Shown here: positions 34,487 to 43,104 of the stretch, one piece after another
Layout: the number at the start of each line of letters is the position of its first letter
How positions within the stretch are numbered: position 1 is the first letter of the stretch
Assembly (NCBI GenBank): GCA_030424975.1
Contig: JAUHVY010000001.1
Span: forward strand, 431,093-495,092
Direction: 5' to 3'
Source of the DNA: Alphaproteobacteria bacterium
Lineage (GTDB): Bacteria > Pseudomonadota > Alphaproteobacteria > Micavibrionales > Micavibrionaceae
DNA length: 64,000 nucleotides
Program-made: the position numbers and the translations under genes
Notes under the pieces: generated by a model
Databases searched by the model: none
Told to the model about the DNA's origin: nothing
What the model saw: the letters and a program-made list of their open reading frames with translations, nothing else

Positions 34487-35929
34487 CTATCGTTTCCAGA
34501 AATGCGGAGAGAATAGCACCAATACGGTGAATAATTCTAATCGCCCTAAAAGCATACCAAAAGATAGAATCCATTTTGCACTGTCAGGTAAGGGCTTAAA
34601 GGTTCCTGTTGGGCCAATGGTATCACCTAAGCCCGGGCCGACATTTGATATGGCGGTTGCCGCACCTGACATCGCCGTAATAAAATCAAGGCCAACAAAA
34701 GAGAGCAGAACGGTTAAAACGGAAAATCCAAGCGCAAAGACAAAGAAAAATCCCATGACAGATGACGGTACGTCTTTTGGCATTGGTTTGCCGTTGTAAT
34801 GCGGAATAAATACGCCGTTCGGGTTCAATAGCTTTTTGATTTGCACTTTTGTAACGCTATAGAGGACCTGAAAACGGAAGAGCTTGATCCCGCAAGACGT
34901 TGAGCCTGCACAGGCACCGACCACCATTAGGAAGAAGAATAAACTGACGGAGAAGCCGCCCCAGGCGTTGAAATCGCCACTGCCGAAGCCGGTTCCGGTC
35001 ATAACAGATACAATATTAAAGGATGAGCGGCGGAGGGCTTCACCTATTGTCATATCCTGATTGGCAACAAGATAACTACTTAACGATACGGTTGTGATAA
35101 ACAGGATTGATAAAAACCATCGCATTTGGTCATCGGTCCAAAGCGGTTTTAAATTCCCCTTGAGTGCCTTGAGATAAAGTACAAAGGGCGTCCCGCCCAT
35201 TATCATGAATATGGTTGCGACGATTTCCGCGTGAGGGGAGTGGTAATGGCTGAAGGATGAGTCGAATGTCGAGAAGCCGCCTGTTGAAATCGTTGTTAAT
35301 GCATGCGCAATGGCATCAAACATTTGAAAGCCGACCCCCATATATGAGAGGGCGCAAATAATGGTTAGTGCGACGTAAACAGCAATAATGTTTGCCGCAA
35401 GCTGCGTTGTACGGGGCAGGGCTTTTTCATTTTCTGATAATTCGGCAATAAAAATTTGCATACCACCAACCTTCAGGAAGGGTAAAACAGACATGGCCAT
35501 GATGATAATGCCGATACCGCCGAGCCATTGTAGAATTGCACGCCATAGTAGAATGCCTGCAGGGGCATAATCTAAGCCGACAATAACGGTGGATCCTGTT
35601 GTTGTGATCCCTGACATAGATTCAAAGAACGAATCCGTGATCGACATATCAAGTGATGATAACCAAAAAGGAAGAGCGCCATAGGTTGGCAGAAATAACC
35701 AAGACGAGTTAACGAGCAAGAAGGCCTGACGTGTTGTGATATCAAAATCATGCCCTTTGTTGCTGATAATTAGTGCACCGCCCGAGAAGGCCGTAAAGAT
35801 GATACAAACAAAGAAAACCTTCCAGTCATCATAACCGAAGTAAAAATCGGCAAGCATCGGGAAAACCATACTGAGAGATAGTACGGAGAGCAAAATGCCG
35901 TTTATGTATAAAATCGGGCGAAAGTCCAA
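34487..35929 (-). CDS. trkH: TrkH-family potassium transporter subunit
   Basis: The membrane subunit of Trk-type K+ uptake, normally gated by TrkA. The 480-residue protein has the four M-P-M pore units: selectivity-filter regions ESMSGITTTGSTV, HALTTISTGGFSTF, MTGTGFGSGDF and AISNVGPGLGD. The N-terminus has two extra membrane segments as in TrkH/TrkG. trkA is not in the window. It converges with the lipoprotein gene, 12 bases apart. Whether it is K+ or Na+ coupled cannot be told from sequence. Confidence 0.94.
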   Translation of the reverse strand: MDFRPILYINGILLSVLSLSMVFPMLADFYFGYDDWKVFFVCIIFTAFSGGALIISNKGHDFDITTRQAFLLVNSSWLFLPTYGALPFWLSSLDMSITDSFFESMSGITTTGSTVIVGLDYAPAGILLWRAILQWLGGIGIIIMAMSVLPFLKVGGMQIFIAELSENEKALPRTTQLAANIIAVYVALTIICALSYMGVGFQMFDAIAHALTTISTGGFSTFDSSFSHYHSPHAEIVATIFMIMGGTPFVLYLKALKGNLKPLWTDDQMRWFLSILFITTVSLSSYLVANQDMTIGEALRRSSFNIVSVMTGTGFGSGDFNAWGGFSVSLFFFLMVVGACAGSTSCGIKLFRFQVLYSVTKVQIKKLLNPNGVFIPHYNGKPMPKDVPSSVMGFFFVFALGFSVLTVLLSFVGLDFITAMSGAATAISNVGPGLGDTIGPTGTFKPLPDSAKWILSFGMLLGRLELFTVLVLFSPHFWKR

Positions 35930-36050
35930 TTCTTGCCTCTTTTAAAATATTGTCATGTGTAGGGGATGTTTTAACATCTTTTTTTCAAAGTGATCATACC
36001 TTAAATCTTTAACGGACAGAAATATATGCTTTTGATCTATCCCCAATCTG

Positions 36051-36087
36051 TATAAAAAAAGAAGCGCAAAATATCTGCGCTTCTTTG
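36051..36087 (-). terminator. Rho-independent terminator of the OmpA-family gene
   Basis: AAAGAAGCGCA (36058-36068) pairs with TGCGCTTCTTT (36076-36086). On the minus strand the stem is followed by a 7-base T run. It lies 25 bases beyond the stop at 36112. Confidence 0.9.
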
Positions 36088-36111
36088 TAATTATTATCTT
36101 AATTTAACCGC

Positions 36112-36987
36112 TTATTTGAACGAGATGTTCACACGACGGTTAGCTGGCTCTCTCACGTTATCTGATGTTTCAACCAACAATTCCTCTTCACCATGGCTTT
36201 CAACAACCATAATGTCTGCGCTCAAACCACGCTCAACAAGAGCATCACGCACGTTTGATGCACGTTTGAATGCAAGCTTTTTGTTGTATTCATGTGAGCC
36301 TGATGTATCAGCATGACCATTAATGATGATCTGAGATGGTGGATTTTTAAGAACTTCTTGTGCAACGGCATCAAGAACATTCTTTGCGCCCGAGCTAAGG
36401 TCTGATGCATCCCAGTTGAAGAATACAAGGTACATAGCTTCTTCAGGGATCATTGGGGGAGGTTCAGGCGTTTCAACAGCTTGAGGTGCTTGTTGGACTA
36501 AGCCTTCCAATTCAGCCAATGCGCCAAGGAAGTCTTGCTTACACTCTACGCCTTCGTCGCTTTTCCAGTTTTCTTCTTGTTGTTCGATCCAGCAGTCAAA
36601 TTTAGCTTGTGCCAAAGCTGCTGTTGCAGGAGCAATTTCACGTCCGCCAAGATCAAATGTGATGACCAAACGGCCGCGTGCTGCTGCTAGTTCTTTAATA
36701 TGAGTTTCACTAAGGTTCCAGTCACTTACAGGTTCAGGCATTACTGCTTCACCTGCTGCTGCTGCTAAACCCTTGCGGGCGAAATGCAATGCATCCGGAT
36801 AATCAAGATTGTCATCAAGTTGTAAATTTGCAAATGTTTTATATTCGCCGGCCAATGCCTGAGTGAAAGGGCTACCCATTGGGTTAGCTTCGTTCAATGC
36901 TTCGACCTCGCTATAGGTATCAAACATTGTACATCCACTTAGGGCGACAACGCCAGCCGCTAGGACGAGATTACGCACGGATTTCAT
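36112..36987 (-). CDS. OmpA-family lipoprotein (peptidoglycan-associated)
   Basis: A 291-residue protein with a lipoprotein signal ending LSGC (Cys19). A central domain of about 130 residues follows (PFTQALAGEYKTFAN onward), with two Cys (about 140-155), then a Pro-rich linker (PEPPPM). The C-terminal OmpA-like domain from about residue 185 has YLVFFNWDASDLS, INGHADTSGSHEYNKKLAFKRASNVRDAL and VESHGEEELLV, including the Asp and Arg that bind diaminopimelate. It tethers the outer membrane to peptidoglycan. It resembles the alphaproteobacterial OmpA-lipoproteins with a DUF-like N-domain, not Pal itself. Confidence 0.88.
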   Translation of the reverse strand: MKSVRNLVLAAGVVALSGCTMFDTYSEVEALNEANPMGSPFTQALAGEYKTFANLQLDDNLDYPDALHFARKGLAAAAGEAVMPEPVSDWNLSETHIKELAAARGRLVITFDLGGREIAPATAALAQAKFDCWIEQQEENWKSDEGVECKQDFLGALAELEGLVQQAPQAVETPEPPPMIPEEAMYLVFFNWDASDLSSGAKNVLDAVAQEVLKNPPSQIIINGHADTSGSHEYNKKLAFKRASNVRDALVERGLSADIMVVESHGEEELLVETSDNVREPANRRVNISFK

Positions 36988-37178
36988 ATTTTCTGCTCCT
37001 CAAAAGTATAACGCGTATTAAGTATTATTATTCTTTTCATCAAATGTAGTTTTTAGAAAACCAAATAATGATTCTTTATCAACACATTAGATTTTTATCC
37101 TCACAACGATAGAAAGTAAAGATTAGTTTATGATTTTTAATGATTTTCTTGGTAATAAGCAAATAATATTTTTTTGCA

Positions 37179-37207
37179 TTGCACAAAAAATGGATTTTAT
37201 GTAAGAT
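37179..37207 (+). promoter_or_regulatory. Candidate promoter of the DJ-1/PfpI-like gene
   Basis: TTGCAC (37179-37184) and TAAGAT (37202-37207) are 17 bases apart. It lies 45 bases before the ATG at 37252 in a very AT-rich 264-base divergent region. Confidence 0.45.
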
Positions 37208-37251
37208 ATTGCTAATCAATAATTTTTAAGAAAATCACTCAGGAGTACATT

Positions 37252-37878
37252 ATGAGCATTTGCGGTTACGCAGGGAAAAGAGCGGCTTTTGTCGTCGAAA
37301 ACGGATTTTGTGAGCGTGAATTTATTCAAGCGCACAATGCCTTGACGGCCTTGGGAGTAGATTGTCGTATCTTATCGCTTGGAACTGACCGTTTGGTTCA
37401 TGGATGGAATCAAGAAAAAGCCCGTGACGCGTCTGACTGGGGTGCCGGGTATGCCGTTCATAAATGTATTCGTGATGCGCGACCGTCGGATTATGATATT
37501 TTAGTCATCCCGGGCGGGGAGCGAAGCATTACAAAGTTGATGCTCACCTCTGATGCGAATGTATTTGTAACATTTTTCATGAAAACACGCCGCCCTGTGA
37601 TTGTTTATAATCAGGGTATTGAGTTAATCGCACGTACAGGCGTACTGGCGGGGTATTCTGTCGCGGTAAAACAAAAGTTCTTTGATCTGGCAAAGCGTGC
37701 CGGGGCACGCTGTTCTGCCAATGAGTTTGAGGTTTATAAGAACTTGATTTCAATGTCGCGCTATCGCCCGGTTGATGAAAAGCTTAAGCATGCAATTGAT
37801 GTTTTAATGCAAGGAAAGCCATATACCGGTAAGGTTGTTTCATCAGATGATCTGCCGCATTCCCACAAGGCGGCATAA
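37252..37878 (+). CDS. DJ-1/PfpI-like protein lacking the catalytic Cys-His
   Basis: A 208-residue protein of the DJ-1/PfpI superfamily: KRAAFVVENGFCEREF start with the conserved Glu (E21), the DYDILVIPGGE strand-turn (residues 80-90) and the nucleophile-elbow region RPVIVYNQGIELIARTGVLAG. Where PfpI has Cys-His-Gly, this protein has Asn120-Gln121-Gly, so the usual catalytic pair is absent. A protease or glyoxalase activity is therefore unlikely; a binding or structural role is more plausible. AGGAG lies upstream. Family assignment is by motifs, moderately sure. Confidence 0.75.
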   Translation: MSICGYAGKRAAFVVENGFCEREFIQAHNALTALGVDCRILSLGTDRLVHGWNQEKARDASDWGAGYAVHKCIRDARPSDYDILVIPGGERSITKLMLTSDANVFVTFFMKTRRPVIVYNQGIELIARTGVLAGYSVAVKQKFFDLAKRAGARCSANEFEVYKNLISMSRYRPVDEKLKHAIDVLMQGKPYTGKVVSSDDLPHSHKAA

Positions 37879-37905
37879 CAACCACAATTACCTCTTGATT
37901 TTGTG

Positions 37906-37943
37906 ACGGTGCATTGATTACTCTTTGCACCGTTAATATTTTC
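37906..37943 (+). terminator. Hairpin after the DJ-1-like gene
   Basis: ACGGTGCA (37906-37913) pairs perfectly with TGCACCGT (37926-37933) around a 12-base loop, followed by TAATATTTT. Likely a terminator before prfB, or a leader structure of prfB. Confidence 0.55.
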
Positions 37944-37967
37944 CGGACAACAGGGTTAAGTCATACA

Positions 37968-39072
37968 ATGCGAGCAGAAATCGAAACAATCGTCAGTGAC
38001 ATCAATAATGCCATTTCTTTGCTACGGAGGCATCTTTGACTGGGATGTCGCCCTAAAACGTCTGGAAGAGTTGAATGCGCTGTGTGAGGATCCGGATCTT
38101 TGGAATGATGCGGATAAGGCACAAAAACTTATGCGGGAGCGCACGCATCTTGAGCAGAGCATCGGTGCGGTTAACAATATTGAATCTACCTTAAGTGATA
38201 ATGTTGAGTTTATCGCCCTTGCCGAAGAGGAGGGGGATGATGCGGTTTTGAAAGAGGCCGAGCGTGCAATTGAAACATTACAACATAAAGTTGAGCGTCA
38301 GCGTCTTGAAAGCCTTCTTTCCGGTGAGGTTGACGGCAATAATGCGTATTTGCAGGTCAATGCAGGAGCGGGCGGCACTGAGGCGCAGGATTGGGCGGAA
38401 ATGATTTTGCGAATGTATATGCGCTGGGCTGATGCGCGCGGATATAAATATGAAACATTGGAACGTAGTGACGGCGAAGAGGCCGGGATTAAATCGTCGA
38501 CTATAAAAATAGACGGCCATCAGGCTTATGGGTGGTTGAAGACTGAAACGGGTGTTCATCGCTTGGTACGTATTTCGCCATACGATTCAAATGCGCGCCG
38601 CCACACAAGTTTTGCGTCTGTGTCTGTTTCCCCCGTTATTGACGATTCCATTGATATTGAAATTGAAGAAAAAGACTTGCGTGTTGATACATATCGCTCA
38701 AGCGGTGCAGGCGGACAGCACGTTAACAAAACAGAGAGCGCCGTACGTATCACACATATTCCAACGGGTGTGGTTGCTGCTTGTCAAAACGGGCGTTCGC
38801 AACACCAAAACCGTGCAGAAGCTATGCAGATGCTGAAGGCGCGATTGTATGAATTAGAGCTTCAGAAGAGGCAAGAAGAGCAAGCCAAAGAGCACGGCGA
38901 AAAGACCGATATTGGCTGGGGACATCAAATCCGCTCTTATGTTTTACATCCATATCAAATGGTGAAGGATCTACGCACTAGTGTTGAAACCACTCAATCG
39001 CAAAGTGTTCTGGATGGTGATCTTGACCAATTCCTTGAGGCGTCACTCGCACATTTATCGGGTTTAGATTAA
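37968..39072 (+). CDS. prfB: Peptide chain release factor 2, with +1 programmed frameshift
   Basis: RF2 ends translation at UGA and UAA. Reading from ATG 37968 gives [20 protein letters not shown] and then CAT CTT TGA; the TGA at 38037 is bypassed by shifting +1 at CTT-TGA-C so that Asp (GAC 38038) and [12 protein letters not shown] follow. The product is joined 37968-38036 + 38038-39072, 368 residues. GGAGG 3 bases before CTT is the stimulatory internal Shine-Dalgarno-like element. Motifs: codon-recognition tripeptide SPY at 203-205 and GGQ at 248-250 ([18 protein letters not shown]). A frame-restricted caller starting at 37996 would give a wrong N-terminus. Confidence 0.96.
38025..38040 (+). 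other. Programmed +1 frameshift signal of prfB
   Basis: The order CGG AGG CAT CTT TGA C has a GGAGG element, three bases, then the CTT-TGA-C slip site. This is the classic bacterial prfB autoregulatory site: low RF2 slows termination at the in-frame UGA and allows the shift to make more RF2. Confidence 0.95.
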
Positions 39073-39171
39073 TAACCCCTATCGTTTCGTAAAATATTAT
39101 ATTTTATCATGTGGGTAAAATATGTATAATGCTGTGATTATGTATTCAAACCAATATTTTGCTAATTATTT

Positions 39172-39199
39172 TTGACAGATTTATGACAAAGCATATATA
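39172..39199 (+). promoter_or_regulatory. Promoter of the coiled-coil gene
   Basis: A consensus TTGACA (39172-39177) and TATATA (39194-39199) are 16 bases apart. The start site would be near 39206, leaving about 36 bases of leader before GTG 39242. This position argues against the TTG at 39215 as start. Confidence 0.6.
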
Positions 39200-39241
39200 G
39201 GTTATGGTAATCAATTGGGTGTGAGACAAAAGGAATTTTCA

Positions 39242-41095
39242 GTGCGTAATCTATTACTTTCTTTAACGGCTTTGACATGTCTTTCAGCGCCGGTATCGGC
39301 AATGGACTTTCGAGCAGATTTAGATGGTTCTCTGTACCATCTGGCCGGATGGGATCAGGATAATCTGGAAGCACAGACACAAGGTAGTGTGTATTTAAGG
39401 GCGCAAATTGAAAAACTTCAGAAAGAGAATGAGCAACTCTTACATATCATTCATAAACTACGTACAGAAGGGGACTTTACAGGTGTGCAGGGGGAAATGC
39501 CGAAAAAGCATGATTCTCGCGTGCAGGCGCTTGTGGAGGAGAATAAACGCCTGAATAAACTACTGAAACAAGCAGAGAAGGATGCACAAAATAAGCAGGC
39601 GAGTTCTCAGGCCGACATTTATGCGCGCCGCGTATATGAGCTGGAGGAAGAGCGCAACAAGCTTGAGGATGAGAATAAAAAGCTGGTGAAGCAATATGCT
39701 GATATTGCTTCTATGAACAAGCATAAGGGAATGGCAAATTCAAATGAATTGAAGCAACGTGATGCTCAAATTGAGTCCTTGAAAGGGGCGATGGGGGAGC
39801 TTCAAACAGAAAACAGGAAGCTTAGCTCGGCTCTGGCTGATGCAACGAATAATGTTATTTCCTATCAGGGGGATACAAATGATTTGCAAAAGGCAAATAT
39901 CTCGCATCTTGAAAAGATTGCAAAACTAGAACAGGAATTATCTGTTTTAACGCGTAAAAATGATGATTTACGTGATGAGGTTGCCGCAAAATCAGAGGGA
40001 TTATCAGCATCAGTAAAAAAGCAGCTTGCTGAATTGGAAGATCAACTTTCGGTTTTAAGCGGTGAGAATGAAAGTTTGCGTGAACAAGTGGCATCTAAAC
40101 AGGATGGCCTTTCTAATACGGCTAAAAAAGAAATCGCCCAGCTACAGCAGCAAAACAAAAGCCTTGCGGAAACTATAAAGGCGCAGAACAAGGTTTTATT
40201 ATCAAATGATAACGCTGTTCAGGCAGCGGAACGATTAATTACTGAAAATAAATCTTTAACGCTTGAGCTGGCACAAGCTAAGACCGCAAGTGGGCAGAAT
40301 AATGAAGCGGCAAAAGAGTTGGTTGCACGTAATAATAACTTAATAAAAGACATTAAGCAGCGTGACTTGTATATTGCGCAACTCGAAGGGTTGAAAGATA
40401 CCGTAAAGCAGCTCCGTATGGAGAACGATAAATATGCTTTGGGGCAGGTTGTACATCCTGATGCTGTGAAGCAAATTAAGGAATTACAAGGTCAGAACAA
40501 TGACTTACGTGATGAAGTTGATAAGCAAAAATCAGCAGCGGTAGAGTATCGTAAGTTGATTGCCGATTATCAAAATAATGCTGATAATAATGTTCATAAG
40601 GCTTCTTACGAAAAGGAAATTGATGCATTAAAGGATGAGGTTCAGAATGCCCTTGGTCAATTGACCGACCTTCGTTTGGAAAATGAAACGCTGAAGGAGC
40701 AGGTGAAAAATTTGCATGCACAAAAACAGGCTACGAATTCTGTTGTTTTTGAACGCCATGATGAGGAAATGGCCGAACGTAAGATAAGTGAAACGCAATC
40801 TTACGGTAAAGTGTCAGCAGGAAGAGATATTTTGAATATTGAGCCTCTAAACACGGATATTGAATACATACGTGGTGATCATGGTGATGTTGATGTGCTG
40901 GCATCCGGGACTAAGGATATAAAATACATAGATGCTCCATATCCGCCTGTTGAGCAAGTGAAGCCGTTGTTGAATGAAGATGGTAGTCAGATTTATGCTT
41001 CAACGCAGGAGCCGGCTGCCGGTGTAGAAGATTTTGGTGGTATGCAAGCCGAAGATTTGTTGGCGCAAGATTTGAAACCGTTATCAACCAAATAG
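39242..41095 (+). CDS. Exported long coiled-coil protein, unknown function
   Basis: A 617-residue protein from GTG 39242 (AAAAGGA 8 bases upstream; TTG 39215 rejected). The signal peptide is residues 1-20 (LLLSLTALTCLSAPVSA, then MDF). From about residue 50 to 530 it is almost unbroken heptad-type coiled coil, rich in Lys, Glu, Gln and Asn, with KLEQELSVLTRKNDDLRDEV repeated in variant form about 40 residues later (QLSVLSGENESLREQV). The last about 90 residues (from IEPLNTDIEYIRGDHGD) are acidic and non-coiled. It looks like a long periplasmic strut, but no family is recognised. It has its own promoter and strong terminator. Confidence 0.82.
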   Translation: MRNLLLSLTALTCLSAPVSAMDFRADLDGSLYHLAGWDQDNLEAQTQGSVYLRAQIEKLQKENEQLLHIIHKLRTEGDFTGVQGEMPKKHDSRVQALVEENKRLNKLLKQAEKDAQNKQASSQADIYARRVYELEEERNKLEDENKKLVKQYADIASMNKHKGMANSNELKQRDAQIESLKGAMGELQTENRKLSSALADATNNVISYQGDTNDLQKANISHLEKIAKLEQELSVLTRKNDDLRDEVAAKSEGLSASVKKQLAELEDQLSVLSGENESLREQVASKQDGLSNTAKKEIAQLQQQNKSLAETIKAQNKVLLSNDNAVQAAERLITENKSLTLELAQAKTASGQNNEAAKELVARNNNLIKDIKQRDLYIAQLEGLKDTVKQLRMENDKYALGQVVHPDAVKQIKELQGQNNDLRDEVDKQKSAAVEYRKLIADYQNNADNNVHKASYEKEIDALKDEVQNALGQLTDLRLENETLKEQVKNLHAQKQATNSVVFERHDEEMAERKISETQSYGKVSAGRDILNIEPLNTDIEYIRGDHGDVDVLASGTKDIKYIDAPYPPVEQVKPLLNEDGSQIYASTQEPAAGVEDFGGMQAEDLLAQDLKPLSTK

Positions 41096-41120
41096 TTGAA
41101 ATGCATCGTTCGAATATATA

Positions 41121-41152
41121 AAAAGCGGGACCATGATCCCGCTTTTACTTTT
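41121..41152 (+). terminator. Strong Rho-independent terminator of the coiled-coil gene
   Basis: AAAAGCGGGA (41121-41130) pairs perfectly with TCCCGCTTTT (41137-41146) around a 6-base loop and is followed by ACTTTTAT. It lies 25 bases beyond the stop. Confidence 0.9.
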
Positions 41153-41176
41153 ATCAGGTGCAGATATATGCGCCTG

Positions 41177-41722
41177 CTATTTGTCTTTTTCTGAAGAGTT
41201 GTCGGGATTCATATAGCCCATATTGAACGGAGGCATGATTTTCATCGCGCGTTCAAACATTTCCATGTTTTTACGTGTCATTTCTTCAAGGTTGCCTGCT
41301 TGTGGGAACATACCGTCCATGTTGCCCATGCCGCCCATATTGCGCATGCCTTCAAGTGATTTATTAATCTGCTCCTGCAGGCGTTCTTGGTTTTGTGTGA
41401 ACATGCTCATGGTCTGCTCAAGATAAGAGGGGAGCATGCTCTGCATATTGTTGCCGTAAAAACCGATCAAAGAGCGCAAAAAGCTTGTCGGCAGAAGTGT
41501 TTCTTCGCCCGCTTCTTGGTCGGCTATAATTTGTGTTAGAACGCTGCGTGTAATATCGTCACCTGACTTTGCATCAATCACAACAAAGTCGTGACCTTCT
41601 TGCACCATTTCGCACAAATCATCTAGTGTAACGTAGCTGCTGCGTCCAGTGTCATATAAACGTCTGTTTGCATATTTTTTAATAATTGTCGGCTCGTCCT
41701 TGCCGTTTCTTGCCTTTGCCAT
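41177..41722 (-). CDS. phaR: Polyhydroxyalkanoate synthesis repressor PhaR
   Basis: A 181-residue repressor that senses PHA and controls phasin and synthase genes. The conserved DNA-binding N-domain is TIIKKYANRRLYDTGRSSYVTLDDLCEMVQEGHDFVVIDAKSGDDITRSVLTQIIADQE, followed by the PHA-accumulation domain (LRSLIGFYGNNMQSMLPSYLEQTMSMF) and a Met/Gly-rich stretch (GMRNMGGMGNMDGM). It diverges from phaC, so the 139-base gap may hold operators for both. The terminator of the coiled-coil gene lies between its 3' end and that gene. Confidence 0.94.
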   Translation of the reverse strand: MAKARNGKDEPTIIKKYANRRLYDTGRSSYVTLDDLCEMVQEGHDFVVIDAKSGDDITRSVLTQIIADQEAGEETLLPTSFLRSLIGFYGNNMQSMLPSYLEQTMSMFTQNQERLQEQINKSLEGMRNMGGMGNMDGMFPQAGNLEEMTRKNMEMFERAMKIMPPFNMGYMNPDNSSEKDK

Positions 41723-41861
41723 ACTGCACCTTTGCCAATCAAAATTTCATAGTGGAATATCTCTATTATGCACAAAAAAAATAAAAACAAAAGTATTCAG
41801 TAGTAAAAACGCAATATTTTTTTTATGCTGCAATCTCTTATTGAGATTTTTTGAGGTAAAT

Positions 41862-43001
41862 ATGAGGGACGGACCGCACCCCTTATCAGTGCATTTAGGT
41901 ATGGCTGCCGCCAGCTTTCATGGTGCAGAGCAGTATAGCGCGCAATTCGATGCAAAGCTGTCTGAGGATGATGCGGTGCACATGATGCGCGGCATACAAT
42001 TGTATCAGGCGCACAATTATAAACCACAAATGCTTCCTACATCTGCCGTATGGGAAAAGCACGGTGTGCGCATACTGAGACCCGAAGGGGTGAAGAGAGG
42101 TGATAATGTTGATATTCATCGTTTCCCGCTTCTGCTTATCCCATCATTAATAAACCGATCTCATATACTGGATATCATAGAAGAACGATCTTTGCTTCGC
42201 TGGCTTTATGAGCGTGGACATGATGCATATTTGCTCGACTGGGGAGATCTTCAGGATGTTTTATTAAGGGAAATGGGTATAAATGAATTAATTGAACATG
42301 TTCTGGTTGATGCAATACGTCATGTATCAGAACAATATAGCTCAAAAGTAAATGCGCTCGGTTACTGTATGGGCGGGACAATGTTATTGGGGGCAGGGCA
42401 TCTTGCGCCAGACAATATAGGGTCAATGGTTCTGCTTGCATCACCGTGGGACTTTCATGCTAAGTCATCACGTTTAGCACGAAATGTTAGGTTATGGATG
42501 CCGTTTGTCAGTCCATCAATAACACAAAAATCGGCATTGCCTGCGCATTGGGTGCAGGCATTATTCGCTAGTTTGAACCCCGAAGGGGCCGCGCGAAAAT
42601 TTATCAGGTTCGGTTCAATGGATCAGGATAGTTTCGAAGCGAAGCTATTTGTTTCAGTGGAGGATTGGCTCAACGATGGTGTCGATATTCCGAAGGGAAT
42701 GGCTGTGGATTGTATGGAAAAATGGTTTGTAGGCAATGACACGGGACGCGGCGCATGGGTTATGGGCGCAGGGCCTGTAGAGCCGAGTATCTTGCCCTTC
42801 GATATATATGTGGTCGCATCGCATGCTGATAATCTTGTTTCCTTTGATAGTGCATCTGCGGTTTTGAAGGATGCGAGGGGAAAAGCGCAACATTCTCTGT
42901 TGTCATTAAATTGCGGACATATCAGTATGATTGTGGGGCGTAATGCCATCAATGATATATGGCAACCAATTCATGAGCGGTTATTATTGAATGCAACATA
43001 A
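41862..43001 (+). CDS. phaC: Short poly(3-hydroxyalkanoate) synthase (PhaC-like)
   Basis: Polymerises 3-hydroxyacyl-CoA into PHA. From ATG 41862 the protein is 379 residues, close to class III/IV synthases and much shorter than class I (about 590). The nucleophile Cys169 lies in GYCMGGTM, Asp323 in ASHADNLV and His353 in CGHISMIVG, so the triad is complete. The region RPLLL-like LLLIPSLINRSHILDI and YLLDWGDLQD are family hallmarks. There is no phaE or class IV phaR-subunit nearby. It heads a phaC-phaA-phaB run. An earlier ATG at 41649 is inside phaR and rejected. It could alternatively be a PhaC-like depolymerase or hydrolase. Confidence 0.8.
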   Translation: MRDGPHPLSVHLGMAAASFHGAEQYSAQFDAKLSEDDAVHMMRGIQLYQAHNYKPQMLPTSAVWEKHGVRILRPEGVKRGDNVDIHRFPLLLIPSLINRSHILDIIEERSLLRWLYERGHDAYLLDWGDLQDVLLREMGINELIEHVLVDAIRHVSEQYSSKVNALGYCMGGTMLLGAGHLAPDNIGSMVLLASPWDFHAKSSRLARNVRLWMPFVSPSITQKSALPAHWVQALFASLNPEGAARKFIRFGSMDQDSFEAKLFVSVEDWLNDGVDIPKGMAVDCMEKWFVGNDTGRGAWVMGAGPVEPSILPFDIYVVASHADNLVSFDSASAVLKDARGKAQHSLLSLNCGHISMIVGRNAINDIWQPIHERLLLNAT

Positions 43002-43033
43002 TTGCTAAATTTTGTAATTTGTAATTAAGGGGC

Positions 43034-43061
43034 TTGATAATTTTTGCACGCGGGATATTGT
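43034..43061 (+). promoter_or_regulatory. Candidate promoter ahead of phaA
   Basis: TTGATA (43034-43039) and TATTGT (43056-43061) are 16 bases apart. An overlapping alternative is TTGCAC (43044-43049), 17 bases, CATATA (43067-43072). The 103-base phaC-phaA gap makes an internal promoter plausible. Confidence 0.35.
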
Positions 43062-43104
43062 GAGCGCATATAGAAATTAACTCAAGTTCAGGCGAGGACC
43101 TAGT

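Noticed and set aside
36988-37251. 264-base AT-rich stretch as a possible small RNA, attachment site or origin
   Set aside because: Only divergent promoter elements were seen. No repeats, tRNA-like cloverleaf or DnaA-box cluster was found by eye.
41649-41861. Longer PhaC reading from an ATG inside phaR
   Set aside because: The extra 71 residues overlap phaR on the opposite strand and the divergent promoter region; the family N-terminus fits ATG 41862.
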